Translations under genes and position numbers: made by a program | Notes under the pieces: generated by a model | Database searches by the model: none | What the model saw: only the letters and a program-made list of their open reading frames with translations | What the model was told of the DNA's origin: nothing | Origin: JBHPHI01 sp042569595 | GTDB taxonomy: Bacteria > Patescibacteriota > Microgenomatia > UBA1400 > 2-01-FULL-45-11 | DNA length: 41,628 nt | NCBI GenBank assembly: GCA_042569595.1 | Contig: JBHPHI010000005.1 | Coordinates: 1-41,628 of the forward strand | Direction: 5' to 3' | Part shown: positions 7,099 to 14,831 of the stretch, piece after piece | Layout: each line of letters begins with the position of its first letter | Numbering within the stretch: position 1 is the first letter of the stretch

Positions 7099-8154
7099 AT
7101 GGTAAAGATGTTCTATAAATACAAAACTGTTGATGGGGATAGGGACATTAAAAGGGTTCCTTTGTCTAATATTCTTATTCTAAAAGAAGCTGAAAGATGT
7201 GGGGTTGAATGGGAAAAAATTCCTTATACAAAACTATACAAACTGACCTATAACGGAGTCGTTAAATTTTTCCATTTCCAAATACCATCTGAAACGTCTA
7301 GTTCGGCTGTATATTGCTGCAATAATAAGCGTATTACAAGAAATATATTAAGTAAGTCCGGAATTTCCGTTAGTAACGGTTTTCTGATTCGAGGAAGTGA
7401 TAAAGATAGCTACAGGTTGAGTGTATTTAATTCACTAAAGAAACCAGTTGTTGTTAAACCTACAAATTTAAGTCAGGCGAAAAATGTTTCAATTGGAATT
7501 TCTAGCAAGAAAGAATATGTTGAGTCAATTGATAAAATAAATCAATACAATGGTGGCAAAAAAACCTCGGTGCTTGTAGAAGAAATGTTTGTTGGTGACG
7601 AGTATAGAATACTAACCTCGAGAGAGAAAATACTTGGAGTAATGCGAAGGATTCCGGCTAATTTAATAGGAGATGGTAAGTCTACAATTGAAGAGCTAAT
7701 CATAGAAAAAAATAAAGACCCACTTCGAGGAGAATACTACCCCCTTTCAAAAATAGTAATTAATAAATTACTTATCGATCACATAAATTCTCAAGGTTTA
7801 AATCTTGACAGTATTGTTGAAAAAAATAAGAAAATATTTCTTCTTAAAAAATCTCCTACTCCTATCGACGATGGTGGAGATACGGTTGATGTTACAGGCT
7901 GTGTTCATTCCAGTGTGCATGAAATTGTGTCTAGAATAATGAAGGCTATACCAGGGTTATCCCTAGCTGGAATTGACTATATGACGAAAGACATTTCTAA
8001 AGTTCAAACTGAAGAAAATTACAGTGTGATTGAAATAAATGCTTCTCCATCTATTGACTGGCAAGAGTTGCCAGCGGTGGGTGAGCAACGCAACATTTCT
8101 TTTGAGTTTCTTAAAATAATGTTTCCTGATTTAAGGCCAACAAAAATCCCATAA
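7099..8154 (+). CDS. ATP-grasp ligase, cyanophycin synthetase/RimK-like
   Basis: A 351-residue ATP-grasp protein. Seen: KPVVVKPTNLSQAKNVSIGI (near 115-135, ATP-binding Lys and loop), VLVEEMFVGDEYRILT (near 160-175), IGDGKSTIEELI (near 193), SLAGIDYMT and VIEINASPSIDW near the C-terminus (Mg-binding Glu and Asn). The order and the GDGKST motif match the ATP-grasp half of cyanophycin synthetase and GshF-like ligases, which join an amino acid to a carboxylate. No Mur-ligase half is present, so cyanophycin itself is unlikely. I chose ATG 7099, with AAAGGAG eight bases upstream, over a TTG at 7093. A C39-like peptidase lies 1.5 kb upstream. Confidence 0.8.
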   Translation: MVKMFYKYKTVDGDRDIKRVPLSNILILKEAERCGVEWEKIPYTKLYKLTYNGVVKFFHFQIPSETSSSAVYCCNNKRITRNILSKSGISVSNGFLIRGSDKDSYRLSVFNSLKKPVVVKPTNLSQAKNVSIGISSKKEYVESIDKINQYNGGKKTSVLVEEMFVGDEYRILTSREKILGVMRRIPANLIGDGKSTIEELIIEKNKDPLRGEYYPLSKIVINKLLIDHINSQGLNLDSIVEKNKKIFLLKKSPTPIDDGGDTVDVTGCVHSSVHEIVSRIMKAIPGLSLAGIDYMTKDISKVQTEENYSVIEINASPSIDWQELPAVGEQRNISFEFLKIMFPDLRPTKIP

Positions 8155-8211
8155 TACAAATAAAGTTGATCCTTTCAAAAATGTCTCACTAAAAAAATTA
8201 TTTTTCAGCAA

Positions 8212-8313
8212 CTACTCAAAAAACTCAGTGTTTTCTTCTTCGTAATCGGAATTCAAGGACATTAGAATTCCAAAACCAAGAGCCGTCAATATAAACGTAA
8301 TCCAATTAATCAT
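8212..8313 (-). CDS. Putative 33-residue membrane microprotein
   Basis: Reading the minus strand from ATG at 8313: a hydrophobic helix WITFILTALGFGILMSL is followed by an acidic tail rich in Glu and Asp (NSDYEEENTEFFE), then TAG. A -10-like TATGAT ends six bases before the ATG, the spacing used by other leaderless genes here. It is short and could be chance. It would diverge from the GTG start of the next plus-strand gene with no gap. Confidence 0.4.
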   Translation of the reverse strand: MINWITFILTALGFGILMSLNSDYEEENTEFFE

Positions 8314-8649
8314 GTGTTCATCATAGTTTACAAAAATAATTTTTCCAACCCTATTCTTACGCCCAAAAAAATAAAAACATTATTCGCGCTGAATAAATTT
8401 AACAGCAAAACAATTGGACTTCACCCTTATAATGCGTTTGTGAAAGAAAATATATCAAACAACACAGACAACGTAATTAAAGAAGAAGCTAACGCACTTT
8501 TTGAAGAAATTATTCGACAGTATGAAGAAGGAGAAATAAGCATAGCAGAAGCATTAGTTATGGGAATGGATGTGGTAATGGGTTTTCCAAACAACAAAAG
8601 TTTTTTTGAGCTTATGAACAGAAATGGGTTCGTTGAAAAAGAGGACTAA
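8314..8649 (+). CDS. Hypothetical protein
   Basis: A 111-residue protein with a mixed N-terminal half and a helical C-terminal half (KEEANALFEEIIRQYEEGEI region, then IAEALVMGMDVVMG). No family recognised. The only available start is GTG at 8314: the frame is open from 8266 but has no ATG. A TATAAA at 8290-8295 could start transcription about 12 bases before the GTG. It converges on the rhodanese gene with a four-base overlap at the stop codons. The exact start is uncertain. Confidence 0.5.
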   Translation: MFIIVYKNNFSNPILTPKKIKTLFALNKFNSKTIGLHPYNAFVKENISNNTDNVIKEEANALFEEIIRQYEEGEISIAEALVMGMDVVMGFPNNKSFFELMNRNGFVEKED

Positions 8650-9095
8650 TTATCCAAAGTTGTTTTCCCACCCATAAATTTCCAATCCCTTAGTCCCCCT
8701 ATATTCACAACACTTTCAAACCCCTCATTTTCCATTAGTATTAGTGCCTGATCCGCTCTATTTCCGCTTCGACAATATATATAAATTTCAAAGTCTTTAG
8801 GTATTTCCGGAAACTCATCTTTCTTTATTCTTTCTACATCCCAATTCACTGCACCTACAACGTGCTCTTCTTCATATTCTTGAGTGGTCCTAACATCTAA
8901 AATAACTACATTATCATTCTTTTGTTTTCTAATTGCTTTAGTAATATCATTATCGATATTTTCGACTGGAACAGACTCTCCTAAAATCTCTCCATTTCCA
9001 GATTCACTTGGACCAAAAACACTTCTCTCCTCTGCCTTATAAAAACCAAAAAGTAACAACAGCATTAACGAGGATAAAATAATCGTATTTCTCAT
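8646..9095 (-). CDS. Membrane-anchored rhodanese-domain protein
   Basis: A 149-residue protein. Residues 3-18 are a hydrophobic export signal or anchor; a linker follows to about 50. The rhodanese domain runs from NVVILDVRTTQEYEEEHV (about 62) to WKFMGG. The active-site Cys is in IYIYCRSGNRA near residue 109, so sulfur transfer is possible. It faces outside if exported. Promoter on the minus strand is TGGTATAAA (complement of 9102-9110), six bases before the ATG. The sulfur donor and acceptor are unknown. Confidence 0.85.
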   Translation of the reverse strand: MRNTIILSSLMLLLLFGFYKAEERSVFGPSESGNGEILGESVPVENIDNDITKAIRKQKNDNVVILDVRTTQEYEEEHVVGAVNWDVERIKKDEFPEIPKDFEIYIYCRSGNRADQALILMENEGFESVVNIGGLRDWKFMGGKTTLDN

Positions 9096-9130
9096 GAGAA
9101 TTTTATACCATCACACAAACACATATTACA

Positions 9131-9144
9131 ATATCAGCTGATAT
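9131..9144. promoter_or_regulatory. Perfect 14-bp palindrome in a divergent promoter region
   Basis: ATATCAGCTGATAT lies between two divergent genes. Its right end overlaps the -10 box TATACT (9142-9147) of the gene at 9154. A dimeric regulator binding here would block that gene and perhaps the rhodanese gene. Chance is possible in AT-rich DNA. Confidence 0.4.
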
Positions 9145-9153
9145 ACTTACTTC

Positions 9154-9588
9154 ATGCATTTTTTGTTCGCAGTATTTGTTTCAATCATTTTCGCACTACT
9201 TGAAATTCAAATTGAAGGGGATCATGGTTGGGCAAAAAATTTACCTACCTGGAAAATAAATAATCCTCTAAAAAAAATTACTCACTGGCCCCACATAACC
9301 GGATATCACGTATATATGTTCTCCCTTCTTTTCATCCTTCTTCATTTTCCATATTTCCTAGGATTAGAACCTACCTACAAAAACGAGCTCACAATCCTGC
9401 AAACATATTTTTTGATTATCACATTCGAAGATTTTTTATGGTTTGTTTTTAATCCCAAATGGGGATTGAAAAATTTTTTTAAAAATACAATAAAATGGCA
9501 CCCAAAAAGGGTGCTGAAACTCCCTATTCCATATTGGGTTTCGCTAGTAGTTATAGTGTTTCTTCAATCATTACATGAGATTAAATAG
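9154..9588 (+). CDS. Hypothetical multi-pass membrane protein
   Basis: A 144-residue protein with about four hydrophobic segments (near 2-16, 50-68, 80-96 and 124-138). Conserved-looking polar motifs lie between them: LLEIQIEGDHGWAKNLPTW near 16-34 and WHPKR near 117. I do not recognise a named family; the motifs suggest a conserved membrane protein rather than random sequence. Promoter: TATACT at 9142-9147, six bases before ATG, so leaderless. Function unknown. Confidence 0.65.
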   Translation: MHFLFAVFVSIIFALLEIQIEGDHGWAKNLPTWKINNPLKKITHWPHITGYHVYMFSLLFILLHFPYFLGLEPTYKNELTILQTYFLIITFEDFLWFVFNPKWGLKNFFKNTIKWHPKRVLKLPIPYWVSLVVIVFLQSLHEIK

Positions 9589-9643
9589 AAAGAAGTTCAA
9601 GCTTACATCCCAACAATTGATGCTAAACACCTAAGCCAAGTTC

Positions 9644-11335
9644 CTATTCAGAATTTTTTGTATACAACCCCGAAGTCATTAAGATGAGTATTAGAGAAAA
9701 ACCAACGATACTTGCGTAATTTCCTAGCTTTCTAATTGGAGTTTCTGAAAATGAGATTTTATAAAAAGTTTTTCCCTCTGGTGCTTTAAGATAAATTGTT
9801 CCATCTACCTGCTTTTTACTATAACCCTCAATGTTGTTTTTTCTTATAAAATAATCTCTACCTATATGCAAGGTTTTGGTTTTTGTGTTTCTTGTTTGCT
9901 CTATAGACCACCCAGGAAAATAAAGTGTGTTAATGTTAACATCTCCTGAATTCGCAAAGTTGGTCTCAAATTCGATTAGATTCGATTTGCTGTTTATTAT
10001 ATCTACTTTTTGTTCTTTTCCTTTTTCAACGACTAATACTTTTTCGTCTACTTTCTCGAGCCCCGAATTGCCCCTCCAAGATGGTTTAAATTCGTTTAAA
10101 TAGGTAGTAGTATCATGCATTTCATAAACATCTTCATCCGAAACAACCCATTGTTGATTTATTCTTAAATGATTTCTGTTTGCATAAAAAAGGAAAATTA
10201 TCAAAAGAAAACTTAATGTTTTTTTATGCTTGGCAAACGAAATCAAATCAGCCGAAAGTATTGATGTAGACAGCCCAACTATTCCCAACAGTCTCCAGGG
10301 AATATCAATAGCTGTATTGCTTAGAAAACCACTCCAAAGCTTAAAAATAGCTGGTGTGTCTATCATCAAAACAATGCTACATAATGCAACAACTAACCAG
10401 AAAGTGTTTTGTGATTTTTGATTAATTTTAGATCTTTTATTAAATAGCTTAAATACGCTCAAACCCAACACAAAAAGATGAATCAATCCTATTTGAAATG
10501 ACATTGCATCATCTTCTACTCCTGGATGAGAATACCCATACCCCCACGGAGATCTTATTAGTTGCTTTAGTGAGACCAAGTGTTTTGTTGAGTTGCTTTG
10601 AAAGTAATCGTCTAATCCTGAATACTTCCTCTCAAAAAGTTGCGGCACCAACATAAATGATGAACAAACTAAACCGATAAGGATTGATGCAATGGCTTTA
10701 TTTTTATATTTTGATTTTTTAATAAGAACAATTAATAATATTATCGGAAAAAACGTAGTAAGAAATAACGTATGAGACGTGACTGCTGCAAAAAGAAGCA
10801 ATGAGCTTAGTGCGATCCATTTTTTGCTTCCGTTTTTCATAACTTTAGTGAGAGCCCAAAGAGCGTAGGGGACTAGAGCAATAGACAAGGCCTCACCAAT
10901 TGCTGATCTAACAAAAATTACTATAAATCTATATGGGAACAATAAATAAAAAATAGATCCAACATAGCTTTCTAAATCAGAATAATATTCTTTTAAAAAA
11001 AGGTACATTCCAAACCCAGACGCCGCAAATCCAACAAGATATAGAATCTTAACAGAATTGACAATTGATGCTCCCATCTGGTGAATTACTGAAGATATAA
11101 AAAATGGCAGGTGATATGAATAAACAAAAACAGGATAACCCAAACCACCATAAAGCCCTGAGGCCCACCTCGGGGGGAACTGGCCATCTTTTAAGGCTAT
11201 CGTGTACTGAGCTACTCTTGATAAATGACTAGGACCATCATGACTGGTATAAAAACCCTCAGAAAATAGTGCTTTTAGCAAAAAGATGGACAAAATTGAA
11301 AAAATAACTGTAGGCAAAAGCTTGTTTTTTTTCAT
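9644..11335 (-). CDS. Large polytopic membrane protein, PTPS-related/glycosyltransferase-like
   Basis: A 563-residue protein with many membrane segments in the first 400 residues, a soluble region (about 410-530) and a last membrane segment at the C-terminus. The N-terminal GFYTSHDGPSHLSRVAQYT with PPRWASGLYGGLGYPVFVY resembles the 6-pyruvoyl-tetrahydropterin-synthase-related membrane domain family (PF10131), whose members resemble GT-C glycosyltransferases. The Asp in SHDGPSH would be at the place of the GT-C catalytic Asp; that is inference. I chose ATG 11335 because TATAAT (complement of 11342-11347) ends six bases upstream; an in-frame TTG at 11362 precedes that promoter. Confidence 0.75.
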   Translation of the reverse strand: MKKNKLLPTVIFSILSIFLLKALFSEGFYTSHDGPSHLSRVAQYTIALKDGQFPPRWASGLYGGLGYPVFVYSYHLPFFISSVIHQMGASIVNSVKILYLVGFAASGFGMYLFLKEYYSDLESYVGSIFYLLFPYRFIVIFVRSAIGEALSIALVPYALWALTKVMKNGSKKWIALSSLLLFAAVTSHTLFLTTFFPIILLIVLIKKSKYKNKAIASILIGLVCSSFMLVPQLFERKYSGLDDYFQSNSTKHLVSLKQLIRSPWGYGYSHPGVEDDAMSFQIGLIHLFVLGLSVFKLFNKRSKINQKSQNTFWLVVALCSIVLMIDTPAIFKLWSGFLSNTAIDIPWRLLGIVGLSTSILSADLISFAKHKKTLSFLLIIFLFYANRNHLRINQQWVVSDEDVYEMHDTTTYLNEFKPSWRGNSGLEKVDEKVLVVEKGKEQKVDIINSKSNLIEFETNFANSGDVNINTLYFPGWSIEQTRNTKTKTLHIGRDYFIRKNNIEGYSKKQVDGTIYLKAPEGKTFYKISFSETPIRKLGNYASIVGFSLILILMTSGLYTKNSE

Positions 11336-11422
11336 ACAAAGATTATAACGCAAGCAAAACAACCAAATTGTTAGATGTGATTTTCAAGTTTACGATCACA
11401 AAAACACTTTATCTTTTTAGGC

Positions 11423-12349
11423 TTAGTCTCGACCCAAAGAATCCACACTTTCAACAATAGCACACACAGAATCGTTTCTAGTCACTCTTCCCTCTATTTT
11501 ATTCCAAAGCACTGTCCCGCTCATATCTGTTTTTATGGAAGAATTTATGAGGTTAAAAAAATTTTTATTTCCCAAAACCTGACCAAGCCTCACAACATCT
11601 CCAGCTAAAACTCTAGGATTCCACTTGGTGAATTTGGGAACAAAATATTGGTTTATCTTTACTGGACTTCTTTTTACCGCCTCAGTGTCCTTTTTGCAAA
11701 ATGCCTCTACAATACTCAAAACTCTACTTATATGAATTTTCTGATTTTCTTCGCTTTCACTTCCTAGTTGTCCAGCCTCAGAAATAATGTATGAAATTTT
11801 CTTTTCCTCCAAGTTATTAACTTTTTCCCATTTATGTCCCTTTTGATATACAACAAAATCATCTTTCAATAGGGAAGTGGCTCTCATAAAATTCTCATTT
11901 ACTTCTTGATTATTAGTTTCAAATCCCCACAAAAAAGGAGTCAATTTTTCATTTGAGCTACCTCCGTGCAAATCAATCCACATGTTTGCATCAAAAATTA
12001 TTTCTTTACTTAAAAAATGAATCAATCTCTCAGAATAAGAGCCCTTGCTTTTCCCAGGAAAAAAATATTTTGGATATTTGTCATCTTTCGCAAAGCTAGT
12101 TTTTTGTAAAAAACCTGAGGGATTTGCCACGGGCACAATAATTAAATTTACTGGAATTTTTTTTTCGTCAATTATCTTTGCCAACTTAAAAGCTGCCCAT
12201 ATCCCATCAAACTCATCGCCATCCATTCCGGCCGTAATCACAATTTTCCTTTTGTGTTCTTTTCCCTTTTCATAAAAAAGCAACTCAAATCCTTGTTTTG
12301 ACCCAAATGGTTTAAAATATGATAAGTATTTCCCAAACTTTTTATACAT
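11423..12349 (-). CDS. Succinylglutamate desuccinylase/aspartoacylase-type M14 metallohydrolase
   Basis: A 308-residue protein of the AstE/AspA branch of the M14 carboxypeptidase fold. The first zinc motif, usually HGDE, reads AGMDGDEFDG near residues 40-49, with Asp in place of His. The third ligand region is MWIDLHGGSS near 122. The catalytic Glu is probably in IISEAGQLGSE near 190. The C-terminal domain (about 225-308) is the usual beta domain. It may cleave an acyl group from an amino acid, but the substrate is unknown. Promoter TAGAAT ends six bases before ATG, inside the 23-bp gap shared with the next gene. Confidence 0.75.
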   Translation of the reverse strand: MYKKFGKYLSYFKPFGSKQGFELLFYEKGKEHKRKIVITAGMDGDEFDGIWAAFKLAKIIDEKKIPVNLIIVPVANPSGFLQKTSFAKDDKYPKYFFPGKSKGSYSERLIHFLSKEIIFDANMWIDLHGGSSNEKLTPFLWGFETNNQEVNENFMRATSLLKDDFVVYQKGHKWEKVNNLEEKKISYIISEAGQLGSESEENQKIHISRVLSIVEAFCKKDTEAVKRSPVKINQYFVPKFTKWNPRVLAGDVVRLGQVLGNKNFFNLINSSIKTDMSGTVLWNKIEGRVTRNDSVCAIVESVDSLGRD

Positions 12350-12372
12350 ACAAATATTCTACTTTATAAAAG
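12350..12372. promoter_or_regulatory. 23-bp back-to-back leaderless promoter
   Basis: The whole gap between two divergent ATG codons is 23 bases. On the minus strand TAGAAT lies six bases before the ATG at 12349. On the plus strand TACTTT lies seven bases before the ATG at 12373. Both -10 boxes overlap, so each promoter's -35 region lies inside the opposite gene and the two polymerases would exclude each other. Confidence 0.65.
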
Positions 12373-13776
12373 ATGTCAAAAGAAAAAATAATAAAACAAT
12401 CAATCAAAGACCTAGAGGAAGACTTCAACGAACTAACCTTTCTTGCAAAAGACTGCAAAAAGAAACTCAAATACTTTAAATGCAAGGATTTAAAAAATGA
12501 GTTAAACACACTATTAAAACAAATTGAATCAAAAAAAAGTCAGACTAAAAAAATAAACACAACAGAAAATATTGAAAGAATTGAAACACAAAAACTAAAT
12601 CAATTTTTCAAACTAAGAAAGTTATTGCACCAATCTTCCCAAAAAGTCACAGAGAGAGAGTGGCAATCACCATCATTTAGCCACAACAAATATGAGTTTT
12701 CAGGATTATTGTCTGGAAAAATATCACACACATTAAACGACTACAAGAGAGACCAACATGAAATCGGCAAAAAGTACGAAAAGAAATTTATAAACGAATA
12801 CTTTCCATCTGGGATCAATTCAAAATATTCAGCCCTAGCGACAAACTCAGGAATGTCAGCCTTTACAACAATTCTTTCTTATATAATATTCGAAGAAAAA
12901 ATTGAAGAGGCTTTAATCGAGAAAGGAGCTTATTTTGAAGCTAAAAAAATAGTTAAAAAAGCATTTATTAAAACTAACAGCTTTAACATCTTAAAAATAA
13001 ATAGTTTTGAAATAAAAAATAATACCGCCCTTTTTATAGACTCTATCTCTAACGACACACACTATGTTTCGATTAATATTGAAAAACTACTAAAAAAACT
13101 TTCAAAATCAAAATATAAAATTGTTTTAGTGATAGATAACACATCTGCATCAATCAAGAAAAAAATGCACCAAATTAAAATTCCAAAAAATATCGCATTA
13201 ATTTCGTACGAAAGCTTAAACAAGTTTCATCAATTTGGACTCGACCAAACAACAGGTGGGATCATTGTTTCTCCCAAAAATATTTTCAACAACTTATTTC
13301 ATCTTAGAATGAATCTTGGGACAAACATTCTTGATCAGTCTGCGGCAACTCTACCAACACCAAGTAAAAAAATGCTAAACAAAAGGCTCAATAGAATTTC
13401 AAGAAACTCAAATTATTTTGTAAATTACATAAACAAGTATTCTTCAAAAAAAATTATCGATCATGCGATGCTGCCAAAAACAGATAAGGACGCACAAACA
13501 AGAAACGAGAATTTTTCTCCGTATGTATTACTTTCTTTTAAGAAAAAGTGGGATAATACAAAAAAACAAAACCAATTCGTCAAAAGCATGTACAAAAAAA
13601 CAAAAAAGCACAACCTGGAAATAACTGGAGGGACCAGTTTTGGATTGCCAATCAGCAGACTATACTTAACAGCTTTGCGCTCGGATATATCAGAACCCTT
13701 TGTTCGTTTTTCTCCTGGCACAGAGTCGCTTTTCCAAATAGATAAGGTGTCGAAACTGTTTGCATCAAATTCTTAA
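12373..13776 (+). CDS. Divergent PLP-dependent (Cys/Met metabolism fold) protein
   Basis: A 467-residue, Lys-rich protein. Residues 1-100 are mostly charged helix, probably coiled coil. From about 150 it follows the fold type I pattern of cystathionine gamma-synthase-like enzymes: ATNSGMSAFTTIL near 155 (PLP phosphate region), VLVIDNTSAS near 252 (PLP-pairing Asp), and SYESLNKFHQFGLDQTTGGIIV near 276-297 with the candidate PLP Lys in SLNKF. The C-terminal domain ends in RFSPGTES. The helix extension and weak conservation make the reaction uncertain. Five bases separate it from the LCP gene, so the two probably form one unit. Confidence 0.6.
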   Translation: MSKEKIIKQSIKDLEEDFNELTFLAKDCKKKLKYFKCKDLKNELNTLLKQIESKKSQTKKINTTENIERIETQKLNQFFKLRKLLHQSSQKVTEREWQSPSFSHNKYEFSGLLSGKISHTLNDYKRDQHEIGKKYEKKFINEYFPSGINSKYSALATNSGMSAFTTILSYIIFEEKIEEALIEKGAYFEAKKIVKKAFIKTNSFNILKINSFEIKNNTALFIDSISNDTHYVSINIEKLLKKLSKSKYKIVLVIDNTSASIKKKMHQIKIPKNIALISYESLNKFHQFGLDQTTGGIIVSPKNIFNNLFHLRMNLGTNILDQSAATLPTPSKKMLNKRLNRISRNSNYFVNYINKYSSKKIIDHAMLPKTDKDAQTRNENFSPYVLLSFKKKWDNTKKQNQFVKSMYKKTKKHNLEITGGTSFGLPISRLYLTALRSDISEPFVRFSPGTESLFQIDKVSKLFASNS

Positions 13777-13781
13777 ACGTT

Positions 13782-14831
13782 ATGAAAAAAATAAAAAAAT
13801 TACTTCAAAACAAAAACACAAAACTTCTTGTGCTTTTTTTTCTAAGCCTGTCTATATCTTTTTACATGTTTAAAAAAAACCCTACAAAAATACTGTCTCC
13901 AAATGGGGGAAAGGTACTGTCAGATGCTTCTCCCAGTGCCAAAATAGATGTCTCAAGTGAAACTGAGGATAACAGTTTAGATGTACTGCTGTTGGGGTAT
14001 GGAGGTGCAGGCCATCAGGGTGGGTATTTAGCAGATGTGATAATGCTTGCTCATTTCGATCTCGAAAACAAAATTTTAGGTTTAATTTCCATACCCAGAG
14101 ATTCATTTTATGAAGGTAGAAAAATAAATAATCTTCTAAGTATCTCAAAGGGAAAGCTAAACGCAGATTACATAAAATCAGCAGTAACAAGCATTACAGG
14201 AAAAAAAGTTGATTACTTCATCGGAATCGATTTTGCAGGATTTGAGAGGACTATTGGCCAAGACCTGGGTGGTCTAACGGTAAATGTCTCTGAAACATTT
14301 GAAGACTCTTGGTATCCCACCAAGGGGCAAGAGCTAAATCCTTGCGGAAAAACACCAGAAGAGATTGCCACACTAACCTCTCAATTGTCAGGTTTTGCAT
14401 TAGAAAAAGAGTTTGAATGTAGATACAAACACATATACTACAAAAAAGGCCCAAATCACATGGAGGGAGGAGACGCACTAGCTTATGTTAGGTCACGACA
14501 CAGCAGTAGTGATTTTGCTAGATCAGAAAGACAAAGAGCCGTCCTGCTGGCCATGAAAGACAAGCTTTTTGATCTAAACGCTTTGGACAGAACTTCAAGA
14601 TTTTTCAAAAACTTAAGTGTTCACGTATCAACTGACTTAGATCTCGGAATTATCGATAGTCTAGTTCCAGTTCTAAAAAACATTCCCGAACTTGAAAGTA
14701 AATCTATAACACTAAGCACTGAAAACGTTCTCCAAACATCAACTGGAAGCTCTGGTCAATTTATTCTAATTCCAAACAGTGGTTGGGACTCGGTTAAAAT
14801 ATACATTAATCAAAACCTAAAAACCGACTAA
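13782..14831 (+). CDS. LytR-CpsA-Psr (LCP) family protein
   Basis: A 349-residue protein with one N-terminal membrane anchor (about 12-30) and an extracellular LCP domain. Seen: LDVLLLGYGGAGHQGG near 66 (start of domain), SIPRDSF near 109 (phosphate-binding Arg and Asp), VDYFIGIDFAGFERTI near 146, and the AYVRSRHSSSDFARSERQRAVL region near 235-255 with its catalytic Arg residues. LCP proteins move glycan polymers from lipid carriers to peptidoglycan or protein. Five bases follow the PLP-fold gene; no clear SD. It converges on the acyltransferase gene with a four-base overlap. Confidence 0.92.
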   Translation: MKKIKKLLQNKNTKLLVLFFLSLSISFYMFKKNPTKILSPNGGKVLSDASPSAKIDVSSETEDNSLDVLLLGYGGAGHQGGYLADVIMLAHFDLENKILGLISIPRDSFYEGRKINNLLSISKGKLNADYIKSAVTSITGKKVDYFIGIDFAGFERTIGQDLGGLTVNVSETFEDSWYPTKGQELNPCGKTPEEIATLTSQLSGFALEKEFECRYKHIYYKKGPNHMEGGDALAYVRSRHSSSDFARSERQRAVLLAMKDKLFDLNALDRTSRFFKNLSVHVSTDLDLGIIDSLVPVLKNIPELESKSITLSTENVLQTSTGSSGQFILIPNSGWDSVKIYINQNLKTD

